Shown: piece after piece, positions 33,156 to 40,870 of the stretch
How the letters are laid out: each line of letters opens with the position of its first letter
Numbering within the stretch: position 1 is the stretch's first letter
DNA from: an uncultured Oscillospiraceae bacterium
GTDB lineage: Bacteria > Bacillota > Clostridia > Oscillospirales > Acutalibacteraceae
Reading direction: 5' to 3'
Length of the DNA stretch: 46,050 bases
Assembly: GCA_900544715.1 (NCBI GenBank)
Contig: UQWL01000018.1
Location: forward strand, 1 to 46,050
Position numbers and translations under genes: made by a program
The notes under the pieces: generated by a model
Seen by the model: only the letters and a program-made list of their open reading frames with translations
What the model was told of the DNA's origin: nothing
The model's database searches: none

Positions 33156-33656
33156 ATGGAGGTTTGGGATCTTTACACGGAAGGCCGGATCAAAACAGGA
33201 GAAACGCATCTTCGTGGAACAGCGCTTCCAAAGGACCGGTTTCATCTGGTGGTGCATGTTTGGATTGTGAATGCAAAAGGAGAATATCTGATTTCGCAAC
33301 GGGCAGCGAACAGGCCCACCTACCCGCTGATGTGGGAATGTGTCGGGGGCTCCGTGTTGCAGGGCGAATCCAGTGTGGATGGCGCGGTGCGGGAGGTCAA
33401 AGAAGAGGTCGGCATCGATTTATCGCCGTCGGCCGGAGCTTTGGTGGCTTCTGAGGTGCGAAAGCTGGTGAATGGCGCAGCATTCAACGATATCAAGGAC
33501 GTTTGGCTCTTCCCTTACGACGGAGAGATTTCCCTGGAAAACGCAACGACCGATGAGGTGGCAGATGCAAAATGGATGACAAAAAGCGAAATAAAAGAAT
33601 ACTACCGCTCCGGCAGGCTGGTGCCTACATTGGATTATTTCTTTGACCTGTTTTAA
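33156..33656 (+). CDS. Nudix hydrolase
   Basis: 166 aa with a perfect Nudix box, residues 65-87: G65, E71, then REVKEEVGI at 79-87, the Mg-binding loop that cleaves nucleoside diphosphate-linked substrates. N-terminal MEVWDLYTEGRIKTGETHLR and FHLVVHVWIVN are typical of the IDI-like/YfcD branch. ATG after AAAGGAG. Followed at 21 nt by a small gene. Confidence 0.9.
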   Translation: MEVWDLYTEGRIKTGETHLRGTALPKDRFHLVVHVWIVNAKGEYLISQRAANRPTYPLMWECVGGSVLQGESSVDGAVREVKEEVGIDLSPSAGALVASEVRKLVNGAAFNDIKDVWLFPYDGEISLENATTDEVADAKWMTKSEIKEYYRSGRLVPTLDYFFDLF

Positions 33657-33677
33657 CAGAAAGGAGCGCCATACAAA

Positions 33678-33983
33678 ATGGAACGATATACGATACGCAA
33701 CGAAGAGGCATCGTCCATCCCCTTGATTGCCGATCCCTATCTGCACCCCGCGGAAAATGGCTATGCCGGATTAGCGGCAGAGCGGCTTGCAAAGCTGGAA
33801 GATCTGTATGAACAGCTCATGGCTCAGCAGGAGACACTCGCAAAAGAGCTCGAAACACTCCGCCTTGCCGGAAAAACCCGCACGACGAAATTCCAGCAGC
33901 TCATGGCCAAAAAGCTCACGGATAAAAACATTATCATCCTGCTGGACACCTATGTTTTTGACTCCTCTGTGGAGGAAAAATAA
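33678..33983 (+). CDS. Small coiled-coil protein
   Basis: 101 aa, ATG after AAAGGAG. N-terminal half low in structure (YTIRNEEASSIPLIADPYLH), then a coiled coil LAAERLAKLEDLYEQLMAQQ through LAKELETLRLAGK, and a C-terminal FQQLMAKKLTDKNIIILLDT. No known domain recognised. Probably cotranscribed with the Nudix gene. Confidence 0.6.
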   Translation: MERYTIRNEEASSIPLIADPYLHPAENGYAGLAAERLAKLEDLYEQLMAQQETLAKELETLRLAGKTRTTKFQQLMAKKLTDKNIIILLDTYVFDSSVEEK

Positions 33984-34066
33984 CCGGCTGGAAACCGCCA
34001 GGCTATTTTAGAGAAACCGCTATGATGTTCATCAAACGATAAGTGGAAAGAAAGGACGATTCATCC

Positions 34067-35020
34067 ATGAAAAAAGCAATCAAAACCGCCCTCGCCATCA
34101 CCTGCGTGGGCTCACTGATCACCTGCGCCCTAGTGGGCTGCACCACCACAAAAAGCTATAAAGCTACGGTGGAGGGCAGCGGCTTATTTGCAAACGATGT
34201 GTCAACCGCAATGCCGCAAACAACGGTGCATGATCTGGTATTAGAGCACTTCAGCTCCCCCCTCCCCGCTGGAAAAACCGCGAAGAAAGCGCTGCTGCTC
34301 TTCATGGATGGATGCCGCGCGGACGCGTTGCCTCTATTCGCTGATTATAGGCTGGGCGTGATGACCGCCGCGAAAGACGGCGGCCTGTACCTGACCTATG
34401 CGGGCGGCACGCAAAAATCCTTCCGCAGCGATACCGCGCCCGGCTTTTTTTCCATGCTGACCGGCCAATGGGCGGACAAATACGGCGTGACGGACAACGA
34501 GCAGAAAAAAGACGTGGAGCCGTTAACCTGCCTGGGCGAGCTTGCAAAACAGGGCAAGTCCGTTTCCTTCCTCGTGCAGTGGCCGACGCATATCAACGTG
34601 CAATATAAGGCCGAAATTGACTGGGCCAAGGCAAATCACTACCCGTTGACGGCCAGTTCCTCCGAGAACGACCCCGCGCTCCAAAAGGAAATTTTGAAAA
34701 GCATCGCGGAAAAGGACGTTACCGCGGGCCTTTACTGCGAACCGGACAGCACCGGCCACGGCATCGGCTTCTCCCCTGAAATCCCGGAGTATGCCGCCGC
34801 AGTCGTCAACACCAACGCCTATATTGAGCAGGCGATCCAGGCCGTTTATGCCCGCGATACTTATGCGCAGGAGGATTGGCTGATCCTCGTGACGACGGAC
34901 CACGGCGGGCACGGCAAAAACCACTATCAGGCGACGGCGGTGGAGCGCCTTACTTGGCTCGCAGTCAACAAAAAGGTGGATTGCAGCAAATATCTTGAGG
35001 AAGGCTTTGATTTGAAATAA
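34067..35020 (+). CDS. Phosphodiesterase-like lipoprotein (alkaline phosphatase fold)
   Basis: ATG 34067 follows GAAAGGA; product 317 aa. N-terminal lipoprotein signal MKKAIKTALAITCVGSL with lipobox LVGC, so anchored outside the membrane. Metal and nucleophile motifs of type I phosphodiesterase/nucleotide pyrophosphatases: LLLFMDGCRADAL (first Asp), FRSDTAPGFFSMLTGQ (Thr as candidate nucleophile), CEPDSTGHGIGFS and TTDHGGHGKNH. It should hydrolyse phosphodiester or phosphomonoester bonds outside the cell. Shorter than most NPP enzymes. Confidence 0.8.
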   Translation: MKKAIKTALAITCVGSLITCALVGCTTTKSYKATVEGSGLFANDVSTAMPQTTVHDLVLEHFSSPLPAGKTAKKALLLFMDGCRADALPLFADYRLGVMTAAKDGGLYLTYAGGTQKSFRSDTAPGFFSMLTGQWADKYGVTDNEQKKDVEPLTCLGELAKQGKSVSFLVQWPTHINVQYKAEIDWAKANHYPLTASSSENDPALQKEILKSIAEKDVTAGLYCEPDSTGHGIGFSPEIPEYAAAVVNTNAYIEQAIQAVYARDTYAQEDWLILVTTDHGGHGKNHYQATAVERLTWLAVNKKVDCSKYLEEGFDLK

Positions 35021-35104
35021 AAAGATAGCCGTGACCCTTCCTCTTTCATCAACAGTGTATCGCTCTTTGGGATGCGGGTTACGCCAGATCTTGCATTAGA
35101 GAAA

Positions 35105-35136
35105 GGCAGTTGCAAAACACAAAATTTGCAACTGCC
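35105..35136. terminator. Bidirectional terminator
   Basis: 12-bp stem GGCAGTTGCAAA / TTTGCAACTGCC with A-rich left flank and TCTTTG right flank, between convergent genes. Third hairpin of the GTTGCAA type in the window. Confidence 0.75.
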
Positions 35137-35163
35137 TCTTTGTATCCCTTTTTGTGCTGCTTT

Positions 35164-35517
35164 TTAAGAACCTCCGGAAATCACCGATTGAATAAACTGT
35201 GATAAATAATTCCCCGCCAAAGACACAATTACCTTGGACGTAAGTTCCTTAGCCCCATTCTTAATTAACTCAATTAACTTAGAGACATTTTTATTTTTTA
35301 TAGGCTTCAGCAAACTTTTAACGGTTCTTGCCTCCTGACCGTCGGGATGTATTTGTTTAAGAAGGGCTTGAATCTCCTTTTCCAGCTGATTCCAGTCAGG
35401 GTTATCCAAAAAGCTATTGGGAGACGGAGATACCGTGATATGTATTTCGTTTCCATTCTTGATAACTTTATCAAATACTGATCCTGTTATTACGCTACCA
35501 TGCAGATCAATTTCCAT
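35164..35517 (-). CDS. Unknown protein paired with the DUF6232-like gene
   Basis: 117 aa if started at ATG 35517, where GGGGA is 8 nt upstream and the start overlaps the preceding gene by 11 nt; an ATG at 35526 is also possible. The first 22 residues (IDLHGSVITGSVFD, then KVIKNGNEIHITVS) repeat the C-terminal motif of the upstream protein. The rest is helical: ELIKNGAKELTSKVIVSLAG then NYLSQFIQSVISGGS. AT-rich. No known function. Confidence 0.6.
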   Translation of the reverse strand: MEIDLHGSVITGSVFDKVIKNGNEIHITVSPSPNSFLDNPDWNQLEKEIQALLKQIHPDGQEARTVKSLLKPIKNKNVSKLIELIKNGAKELTSKVIVSLAGNYLSQFIQSVISGGS

Positions 35518-36013
35518 GATATTCATCCCCATTTTTTGTGACAGGGCCAAATATGGACCCTGACACCTGGCTTCCCTGCATATTTACTATAATTGGTTGC
35601 TCATTATATTTACCATTGGCGCAGTCCCGAATAATAGATACTACCCGATCCATAAATGGTATATCACTTCCTACAAAAGAAATCGTCGTTCCCGCATTCA
35701 TCGTAATATTTAAATACTTACTTCTTTTATTATATTGCACTTCTTGATACCAATTGTAAATTAATATGCATCCCAAAATAAGAGGTATAAGCCCAATGAT
35801 AACGACTGATAGTACGAGGCCGATTAAAATCATTAATATTGCCACTTTGGGAAACTCCGGCGTTGGTAGCGGGCCTACGGACACCTGAGAAATATTTCGT
35901 ATTAATATAAAAGAGTCTCTATAAAATAATACGTCTTTCTCAATTGTAAACCCTTTTTCGTGTAGTATGGGTTCCTCCTTTTTAAACAGTTTACTAATTT
36001 TAAAATCTACCAT
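35507..36013 (-). CDS. DUF6232-like membrane protein
   Basis: 168 aa. N-terminal half has a PH-like start (ILHEKGFTIEKDVLFYRDSF, ILIRNISQVSVGPLP) followed by a long hydrophobic hairpin (VAILMILIGLVLSVVIIGLI, PLILGCILIYNW), then SKYLNITMNAGTTISFVGSD. This order fits DUF6232. The last 22 residues carry GSQVSGSIFGPVTKNGDEYH, repeated at the start of the next protein. ATG follows GGAGGGT. AT-rich; role unknown. Confidence 0.65.
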   Translation of the reverse strand: MVDFKISKLFKKEEPILHEKGFTIEKDVLFYRDSFILIRNISQVSVGPLPTPEFPKVAILMILIGLVLSVVIIGLIPLILGCILIYNWYQEVQYNKRSKYLNITMNAGTTISFVGSDIPFMDRVVSIIRDCANGKYNEQPIIVNMQGSQVSGSIFGPVTKNGDEYHGN

Positions 36014-36165
36014 ATTTAACCCTCCTTTGTCATTTATATTACACGATTCTCTAAAAAATATCTATAGTTTTACAAAAAAGGGTTATTTTCTACATTATAT
36101 CAATAATCTGTATTTTGCACAAAAGTAATTATGATTATATATATAATATCCACTAATATATGATC

Positions 36166-37053
36166 TTATCGAATCTGCTCATAAATCTGCCGGATTTCCG
36201 CCAAAATCTCCGTATGGGTAAAATCCCTGTGATGCACCATATTGATCGAGCGCGTCATCCTGAAATTTTCAATTGGGATCACGGAGAGAGCGCCCGTATG
36301 CTCCGCATCGATACAGGCGCTGTGCGCGATGACGGATACGCCGAGGTTGGAAGCGACCAGCTCCTTGATGGTGGCGACGTTGTCGATCTCCATAATCACA
36401 TGGAAGCTCTTTAAACTCTCCGAACAGCTTAAAAGATAATTTTCAAACAGCTTGCGCGTGCCTGCCTGTGGGGAACGCAGAATTAGCCTTTGGCCCTTGA
36501 GCTCCTCCAGGCTCACGCTCCCCCGCCGGGCAAAGGGGTGCTGCGGGGAAACGATCAGGCAGAGATAATCCGTGTCGAGCAGCACCTGCGTCAGCGTTTC
36601 ATCCGGAATGCTGCCTTCGACAATGCCGATATCCACTTCATAGGACTTCAACATATTATAAATATTTTTTATCGTATCCGTAACAATCGTTATGCTGGTA
36701 TCCGGGTGAAGGTTGCAGTAGGTGGCCATCACACGCGGCACCAGGTTCTCTTCCGCGGTTGGCGTGATGCCTACGGTGAAACGGGAAAGGCCGTTGCGGT
36801 AATCCTCCAGGCTTTGGAGCACATTGTTCTCCAGCGCCTGCATCCGGCGCGCATATTTGACAAGGATGCTGCCCTCTGGCGTCAATTTGAGCTGTTTCGT
36901 GCTCCGGTAAAAAACCGGCGCGCCGTATTCCTGCTCTAATTGCCGGATATGGTGGCTGACGGCGGGCTGTGTCAGTGACAGCACGCGCGCCGCCTTGGTG
37001 TAGCTGCCCGCCTCCAGCAGCGTCAGCAGCGTGTGCAATCTTGTATCGATCAT
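36166..37053 (-). CDS. LysR-family transcription regulator
   Basis: 295 aa with N-terminal winged helix-turn-helix (LHTLLTLLEAGSYTKAARVL, SLTQPAVSHHIRQLEQEYGA) and a periplasmic-binding-like effector domain from about 90 (RFTVGITPTAEENLVPRVMA). CysL/CysB-like branch by general layout. Transcribed away from the MgtC-family gene, so it may control that gene and itself. Effector unknown. Confidence 0.92.
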   Translation of the reverse strand: MIDTRLHTLLTLLEAGSYTKAARVLSLTQPAVSHHIRQLEQEYGAPVFYRSTKQLKLTPEGSILVKYARRMQALENNVLQSLEDYRNGLSRFTVGITPTAEENLVPRVMATYCNLHPDTSITIVTDTIKNIYNMLKSYEVDIGIVEGSIPDETLTQVLLDTDYLCLIVSPQHPFARRGSVSLEELKGQRLILRSPQAGTRKLFENYLLSCSESLKSFHVIMEIDNVATIKELVASNLGVSVIAHSACIDAEHTGALSVIPIENFRMTRSINMVHHRDFTHTEILAEIRQIYEQIR

Positions 37054-37216
37054 GGCGGCTTTTCCTCTTTCCCAGCGCTATTATTCATTTCATTTATATG
37101 ATCATCAATCTTTATTATTTGATTTTATCAGAAAAATTTTTTATAATCAATCTACTCAGTGTGTTTTCATCTGCCTCGTCATGGCGTATAGCATACATCA
37201 TTTTTAGATTTTTCAG

Positions 37217-37235
37217 GCCGCAGGCAGGCTGCGGC
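37217..37235 (+). promoter_or_regulatory. Hairpin in the leader of the MgtC-family gene
   Basis: GCCGCAG-GCAGG-CTGCGGC followed by TATTTTA, ending about 32 nt before the start codon. It could be a weak attenuator. No full Mg-sensing leader was recognised. Confidence 0.35.
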
Positions 37236-37267
37236 TATTTTACGTTGAGAGGGAGTTGGATGGTTGC

Positions 37268-37942
37268 ATGGCTGCTTTTCTGCTGCAACAAGGGGAATAT
37301 CTGCTGCGCATCCTCATCGGTGCAATCTGCGGGGCGGCAATCGGATATGAGCGCAAAAGCAGGATGAAAGAGGCCGGCGTGCGCACCCATTTAATCGTAG
37401 CGCTCGGCTCCACGATGATGATGCTGGTATCAAAATATGGTTTTTTCGATGTGGTCACGATGCAGGGCATCAGTCTGGATGCCTCCCGTATTGCCGCCAA
37501 TATCATCACCGGCGTCAGCTTCCTGGGCGCTGGGGTCATCTTTGTGCGCAACCGCTCCATCAGCGGCCTGACCACCGCCGCCGGCATTTGGGCCACCTCC
37601 GGCGTGGGGCTTGCCATCGGCGCAGGGATGTATATCGTGGGCATTTTTGCAACGCTGATGATTATTGCGCTTCAAGTGCTGCTGCACAAGCGCCTCCTGT
37701 TTTTGGAGGGGCCCCAGAGCGAACAGATCTCCATTACCATGGAACGAGGGCCGGAGCCCTTTCAAATGCTGCGGGATAATCTGGAGAGTATCAATGTTCA
37801 GATTTTAGAGGTGAAAACGCAAAAAAACAAGGATGATACCGTATCGCTTGAGCTTGTGGTGCGCGTGGATCAGGCCTTAACCGTAACGGAGATTCTTGCC
37901 TGCTTCCAGGAGAACCCGTATATTCGTGCGCTGGATATTTAA
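37268..37942 (+). CDS. MgtC/SapB family membrane protein
   Basis: 224 aa from ATG 37268 (GGGAG 12 nt upstream; TTG 37256 is an alternative). MgtC core: LLRILIGAICGAAIGYERKS, AGVRTHLIVALGSTMMMLVS, IAANIITGVSFLGAGVIFV, TTAAGIWATSGVGLAIGAGM, giving four to five membrane helices. A cytoplasmic ACT-like tail follows (EQISITMERGPEPFQMLRDN). Linked in other bacteria to Mg homeostasis and ATP-synthase control; role here inferred. Confidence 0.9.
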   Translation: MAAFLLQQGEYLLRILIGAICGAAIGYERKSRMKEAGVRTHLIVALGSTMMMLVSKYGFFDVVTMQGISLDASRIAANIITGVSFLGAGVIFVRNRSISGLTTAAGIWATSGVGLAIGAGMYIVGIFATLMIIALQVLLHKRLLFLEGPQSEQISITMERGPEPFQMLRDNLESINVQILEVKTQKNKDDTVSLELVVRVDQALTVTEILACFQENPYIRALDI

Positions 37943-38106
37943 CGCTCTGTTTGCCTACTCAATATTCCTTTGGAGAAGCCGTGCACGGCTGTGGTGCGCG
38001 GCTTCTTCTATTTTCCACGCGAGCGGAAATCATTGCCCTTTGCTTGTTTTTTCAGCTCGTTTCGATTATACTGGAATCTGATTGAATTTGGAATGGAAAT
38101 GGAAGA

Positions 38107-39417
38107 ATGCCCTCTATGAAAGCTGCATTTTACACCCTTGGCTGCAAGGTCAATCAATATGAAACACAGGCCCTGTCCGAGCAGTTTCGGGCAAAGGGCT
38201 TTCAAATTGTTCCGCCGGAAGAGGAGGCGGACGTTTATCTCGTCAACTCCTGCACCGTAACCGGCACGGGCGATCAAAAATCGCGCCAGGCGGTGCGCCG
38301 TTTCAAACGGCTGCATCCGCAGAGCATCGTCGTGCTGACGGGCTGCATGCCGCAGGCCTATCCGGAGCAGGCCACCACCCTCGCCCAGGCGGATATCGTC
38401 ATCGGCAACCGCGACAGTGAAAAAATCCTCGACGCGATTGACGAATACCAGCTCAGCGGCAAGCGTATTTTTCAGGTGGCTCCCCATGAAACGGGCGAAG
38501 CCTTCCACGGCGGCAGTATCTCCGGCTTTCAGGGGCATACGCGCGCCTTCGTCAAAATTCAGGATGGCTGCGACCGCTTCTGTTCCTACTGCATCATCCC
38601 CACCTCGCGCGGAAGGGTACGCTCAAAGCCGCTCGGCGAGCTGGAGGCGGAGCTCCTCCGGCTGCGGGATTCGGGCTTTTTGGAGATTGTGCTCGTGGGC
38701 ATCAACCTCTCCTCCTACGGAAGGGATTTATCCCTTTCCTTCTGCGACGCGGTAGAACGCGCTTGCTCGGTAGACGGCATCCTGCGCGTGCGCCTCGGCT
38801 CTCTGGAGCCGGATCATCTCACGCCGGAGGTGGTAGAGCGGCTTTCGAAGTGCAAAAAGCTCTGCCCGCAATTCCACCTCTCCCTCCAAAGCGGCTGTGA
38901 TGCAACGCTCCGCCGCATGAACCGGCACTACACCTGCGCGGAATATAAAGCGCTCTGCGGCAGCCTGCGAAGCTATTTCCCACATGCCGCGATTACGACC
39001 GATATCATGACCGGTTTTCCCGGGGAAAGTGAAGCAGAATTTGATGCTTCCCTTACCTTCGCGCGTAAAATCGGGTTTGAAAAAATACATGTGTTCCCCT
39101 ACTCCTCCCGCCCGGGCACGAGGGCCGCTGCCCTCCCGCAATTGTCCAAATCGGTGAAGGAAGAGCGCGCCCGCCGGATGCGGGAGGCGGCGGATGAAAT
39201 GCGGCGAAACTTTTTGGCAGGCGAGGTGGGCAAGCGCTTCCCCGTTCTGTTTGAAACAACTGCACCGGATGGGTTTCTGGAGGGCTATACGCCGAATTAT
39301 ACGCCCATGCGCGTGCGCGCCCCAAAAGAGTTCTGCGGCACGATCCGGGAGGTTACGATTACAGGAGTTACCGGGGACGGGTGCAGCGGGATTCTTGACG
39401 AGTCGAAACATAGATAA
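38107..39417 (+). CDS. mtaB: tRNA t6A37 methylthiotransferase MtaB
   Basis: Radical SAM enzyme of 436 aa that converts t6A to ms2t6A at position 37 of tRNAs. UPF0004 domain with C13 (LGCKVNQYE), C49 (NSCTVT) and C80 (TGCMPQ) for one 4Fe-4S cluster; radical SAM cluster C155, C159, C162 in DGCDRFCSYCIIPTSRGR; C-terminal TRAM region. The GCKVNQYET start separates MtaB from MiaB/RimO. An ATG at 38116 is an alternative start with better spacing from GGAAG. Confidence 0.93.
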   Translation: MPSMKAAFYTLGCKVNQYETQALSEQFRAKGFQIVPPEEEADVYLVNSCTVTGTGDQKSRQAVRRFKRLHPQSIVVLTGCMPQAYPEQATTLAQADIVIGNRDSEKILDAIDEYQLSGKRIFQVAPHETGEAFHGGSISGFQGHTRAFVKIQDGCDRFCSYCIIPTSRGRVRSKPLGELEAELLRLRDSGFLEIVLVGINLSSYGRDLSLSFCDAVERACSVDGILRVRLGSLEPDHLTPEVVERLSKCKKLCPQFHLSLQSGCDATLRRMNRHYTCAEYKALCGSLRSYFPHAAITTDIMTGFPGESEAEFDASLTFARKIGFEKIHVFPYSSRPGTRAAALPQLSKSVKEERARRMREAADEMRRNFLAGEVGKRFPVLFETTAPDGFLEGYTPNYTPMRVRAPKEFCGTIREVTITGVTGDGCSGILDESKHR

Positions 39418-39566
39418 CTTCTTATCACGAAATCAAGTCATTTCGAGGCAAAGCGAGTAACAAAACAAAGCCTGACACAACAAGAATGACGGGTATGGCA
39501 TGACCCTGTGGCAAATTGTAAAATAAACCAAGCATGATTCATTAAACAACGTAAAGAGGTGTTTCT

Positions 39567-40856
39567 ATGGAATTGACGCCCGCACTCTCCGCCCATCTGG
39601 CAAAGGCGCAATCGCACCTTGCGCATCTCCCGGGCCTTTATGAACTCTATCGCACCTGCTTCGCAAGCACCTGCGAAACAACGGCAAAGCTGCTGCCGGA
39701 GGGGGAAGCCTTTGTTTTCACGGGGGATATCCCCGCCATGTGGCTGCGCGATTCCAGCGCGCAGGTGCGCCATTACCTGCCCTTTGCGAAGGAGGATGCG
39801 CAGCTGCAAGCCCTGCTCGAAGGGCTGATCGCGCGCCAGGCCAACGATATCTGCATTGACCCTTACGCCAACGCCTTCAACGAAAAGCCGGACGATAGCC
39901 GCTGGGATGAAGACGAAACCGTTCTCACGCCATGGACCTGGGAACGGAAGTACGAAACGGACTCTTTGTGCTACCCGGTCTGGCTCGCCTGGTCTTATTG
40001 GAAAGCAACCGGCCGCTCTCAAATCTTCACGCCGCAATGGCGCGAGGCCGCCCGCAAAATCCTCGGCACGCTGCGCACGGAGCAGAGCCACCGGGAGCAA
40101 TCGCCCTACCGGTTTATCCGGCCATGGGCTGTGGAGCAGCGAAACGCGCGGGAAACGCTGCAAAACGATGGCCTTGGCACGCCGGTCGGATATACGGGAA
40201 TGACCTGGTCCGGCTTCCGGCCGTCGGACGACGCATGTGCATACCATTACCTGATCCCTGCAAACTGCTTTGCGGCAGTGATCCTCGGCAATCTCGCTGA
40301 AATTGCGCGGGAGGTATGGCAGGAGGAACCTTTTGCGCTGGAAGCGCTGCGCGTGCGGCGCGAAATCGTGCGCGGGATCGAAGCATATGGCATCGTCCAC
40401 CACCCGCGCTTTGGCAGGATCTACGCCTACGAGGCGGACGGGCTTGGCCATTTCCGCCTGATGGACGACGCCAATGTGCCAAGCCTTCTCTCCCTCCCCT
40501 ACCTTGGCTATCTCCCGCCGGAGGATCCCGTTTACCAAAACACGAGGGCATGGCTTCTCAGCGAGGAAAATCCTTGCTATTTCCAGGGGAAAGCTGCCTG
40601 CGGCGTGGGCAGCGAGCATACCGCGGCGGGCTATGTGTGGCCAATTGCCCTTGCGATGCAGGGGCTGACGGCAAACTGTTTTGAGGAAAAGGAACGGATT
40701 ATCCGTTTCTTATTGGATACAACAGCCAGATGCGGCAGGATGCATGAGAGCTTCCACGCGGACGACCCCTCCCAGTTTACCCGGCCCTGGTTCGCTTGGG
40801 CGGACAGCCTCTGCGCGGAACTGATCTATGAAACCTATCTGAAAGAAATGATATAA
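39567..40856 (+). CDS. GH125 exo-alpha-1,6-mannosidase-like
   Basis: 429 aa of glycoside hydrolase family 125. Family signatures: FVFTGDIPAMWLRDSSAQVR (about 50-69), DPYANAFNE, KYETDSLCYPVWLAWSYW, MTWSGFRPSDDACAYHYLIP, ANCFAAV and AYEADGLGHFRLMDDANVPS. GH125 removes alpha-1,6-mannose from N-glycans or mannans. No signal peptide, so the enzyme should work on imported oligosaccharides. Start follows AAAGAGGTG. Ends 14 nt before the GH31 start, forming a two-gene operon. Confidence 0.92.
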   Translation: MELTPALSAHLAKAQSHLAHLPGLYELYRTCFASTCETTAKLLPEGEAFVFTGDIPAMWLRDSSAQVRHYLPFAKEDAQLQALLEGLIARQANDICIDPYANAFNEKPDDSRWDEDETVLTPWTWERKYETDSLCYPVWLAWSYWKATGRSQIFTPQWREAARKILGTLRTEQSHREQSPYRFIRPWAVEQRNARETLQNDGLGTPVGYTGMTWSGFRPSDDACAYHYLIPANCFAAVILGNLAEIAREVWQEEPFALEALRVRREIVRGIEAYGIVHHPRFGRIYAYEADGLGHFRLMDDANVPSLLSLPYLGYLPPEDPVYQNTRAWLLSEENPCYFQGKAACGVGSEHTAAGYVWPIALAMQGLTANCFEEKERIIRFLLDTTARCGRMHESFHADDPSQFTRPWFAWADSLCAELIYETYLKEMI

Positions 40857-40870
40857 GGGAGGCAATGGAC

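Noticed and set aside
37080..37267. Magnesium riboswitch before the MgtC-family gene
   Set aside because: Only one short hairpin is visible; no M-box or other known leader pattern was recognised.
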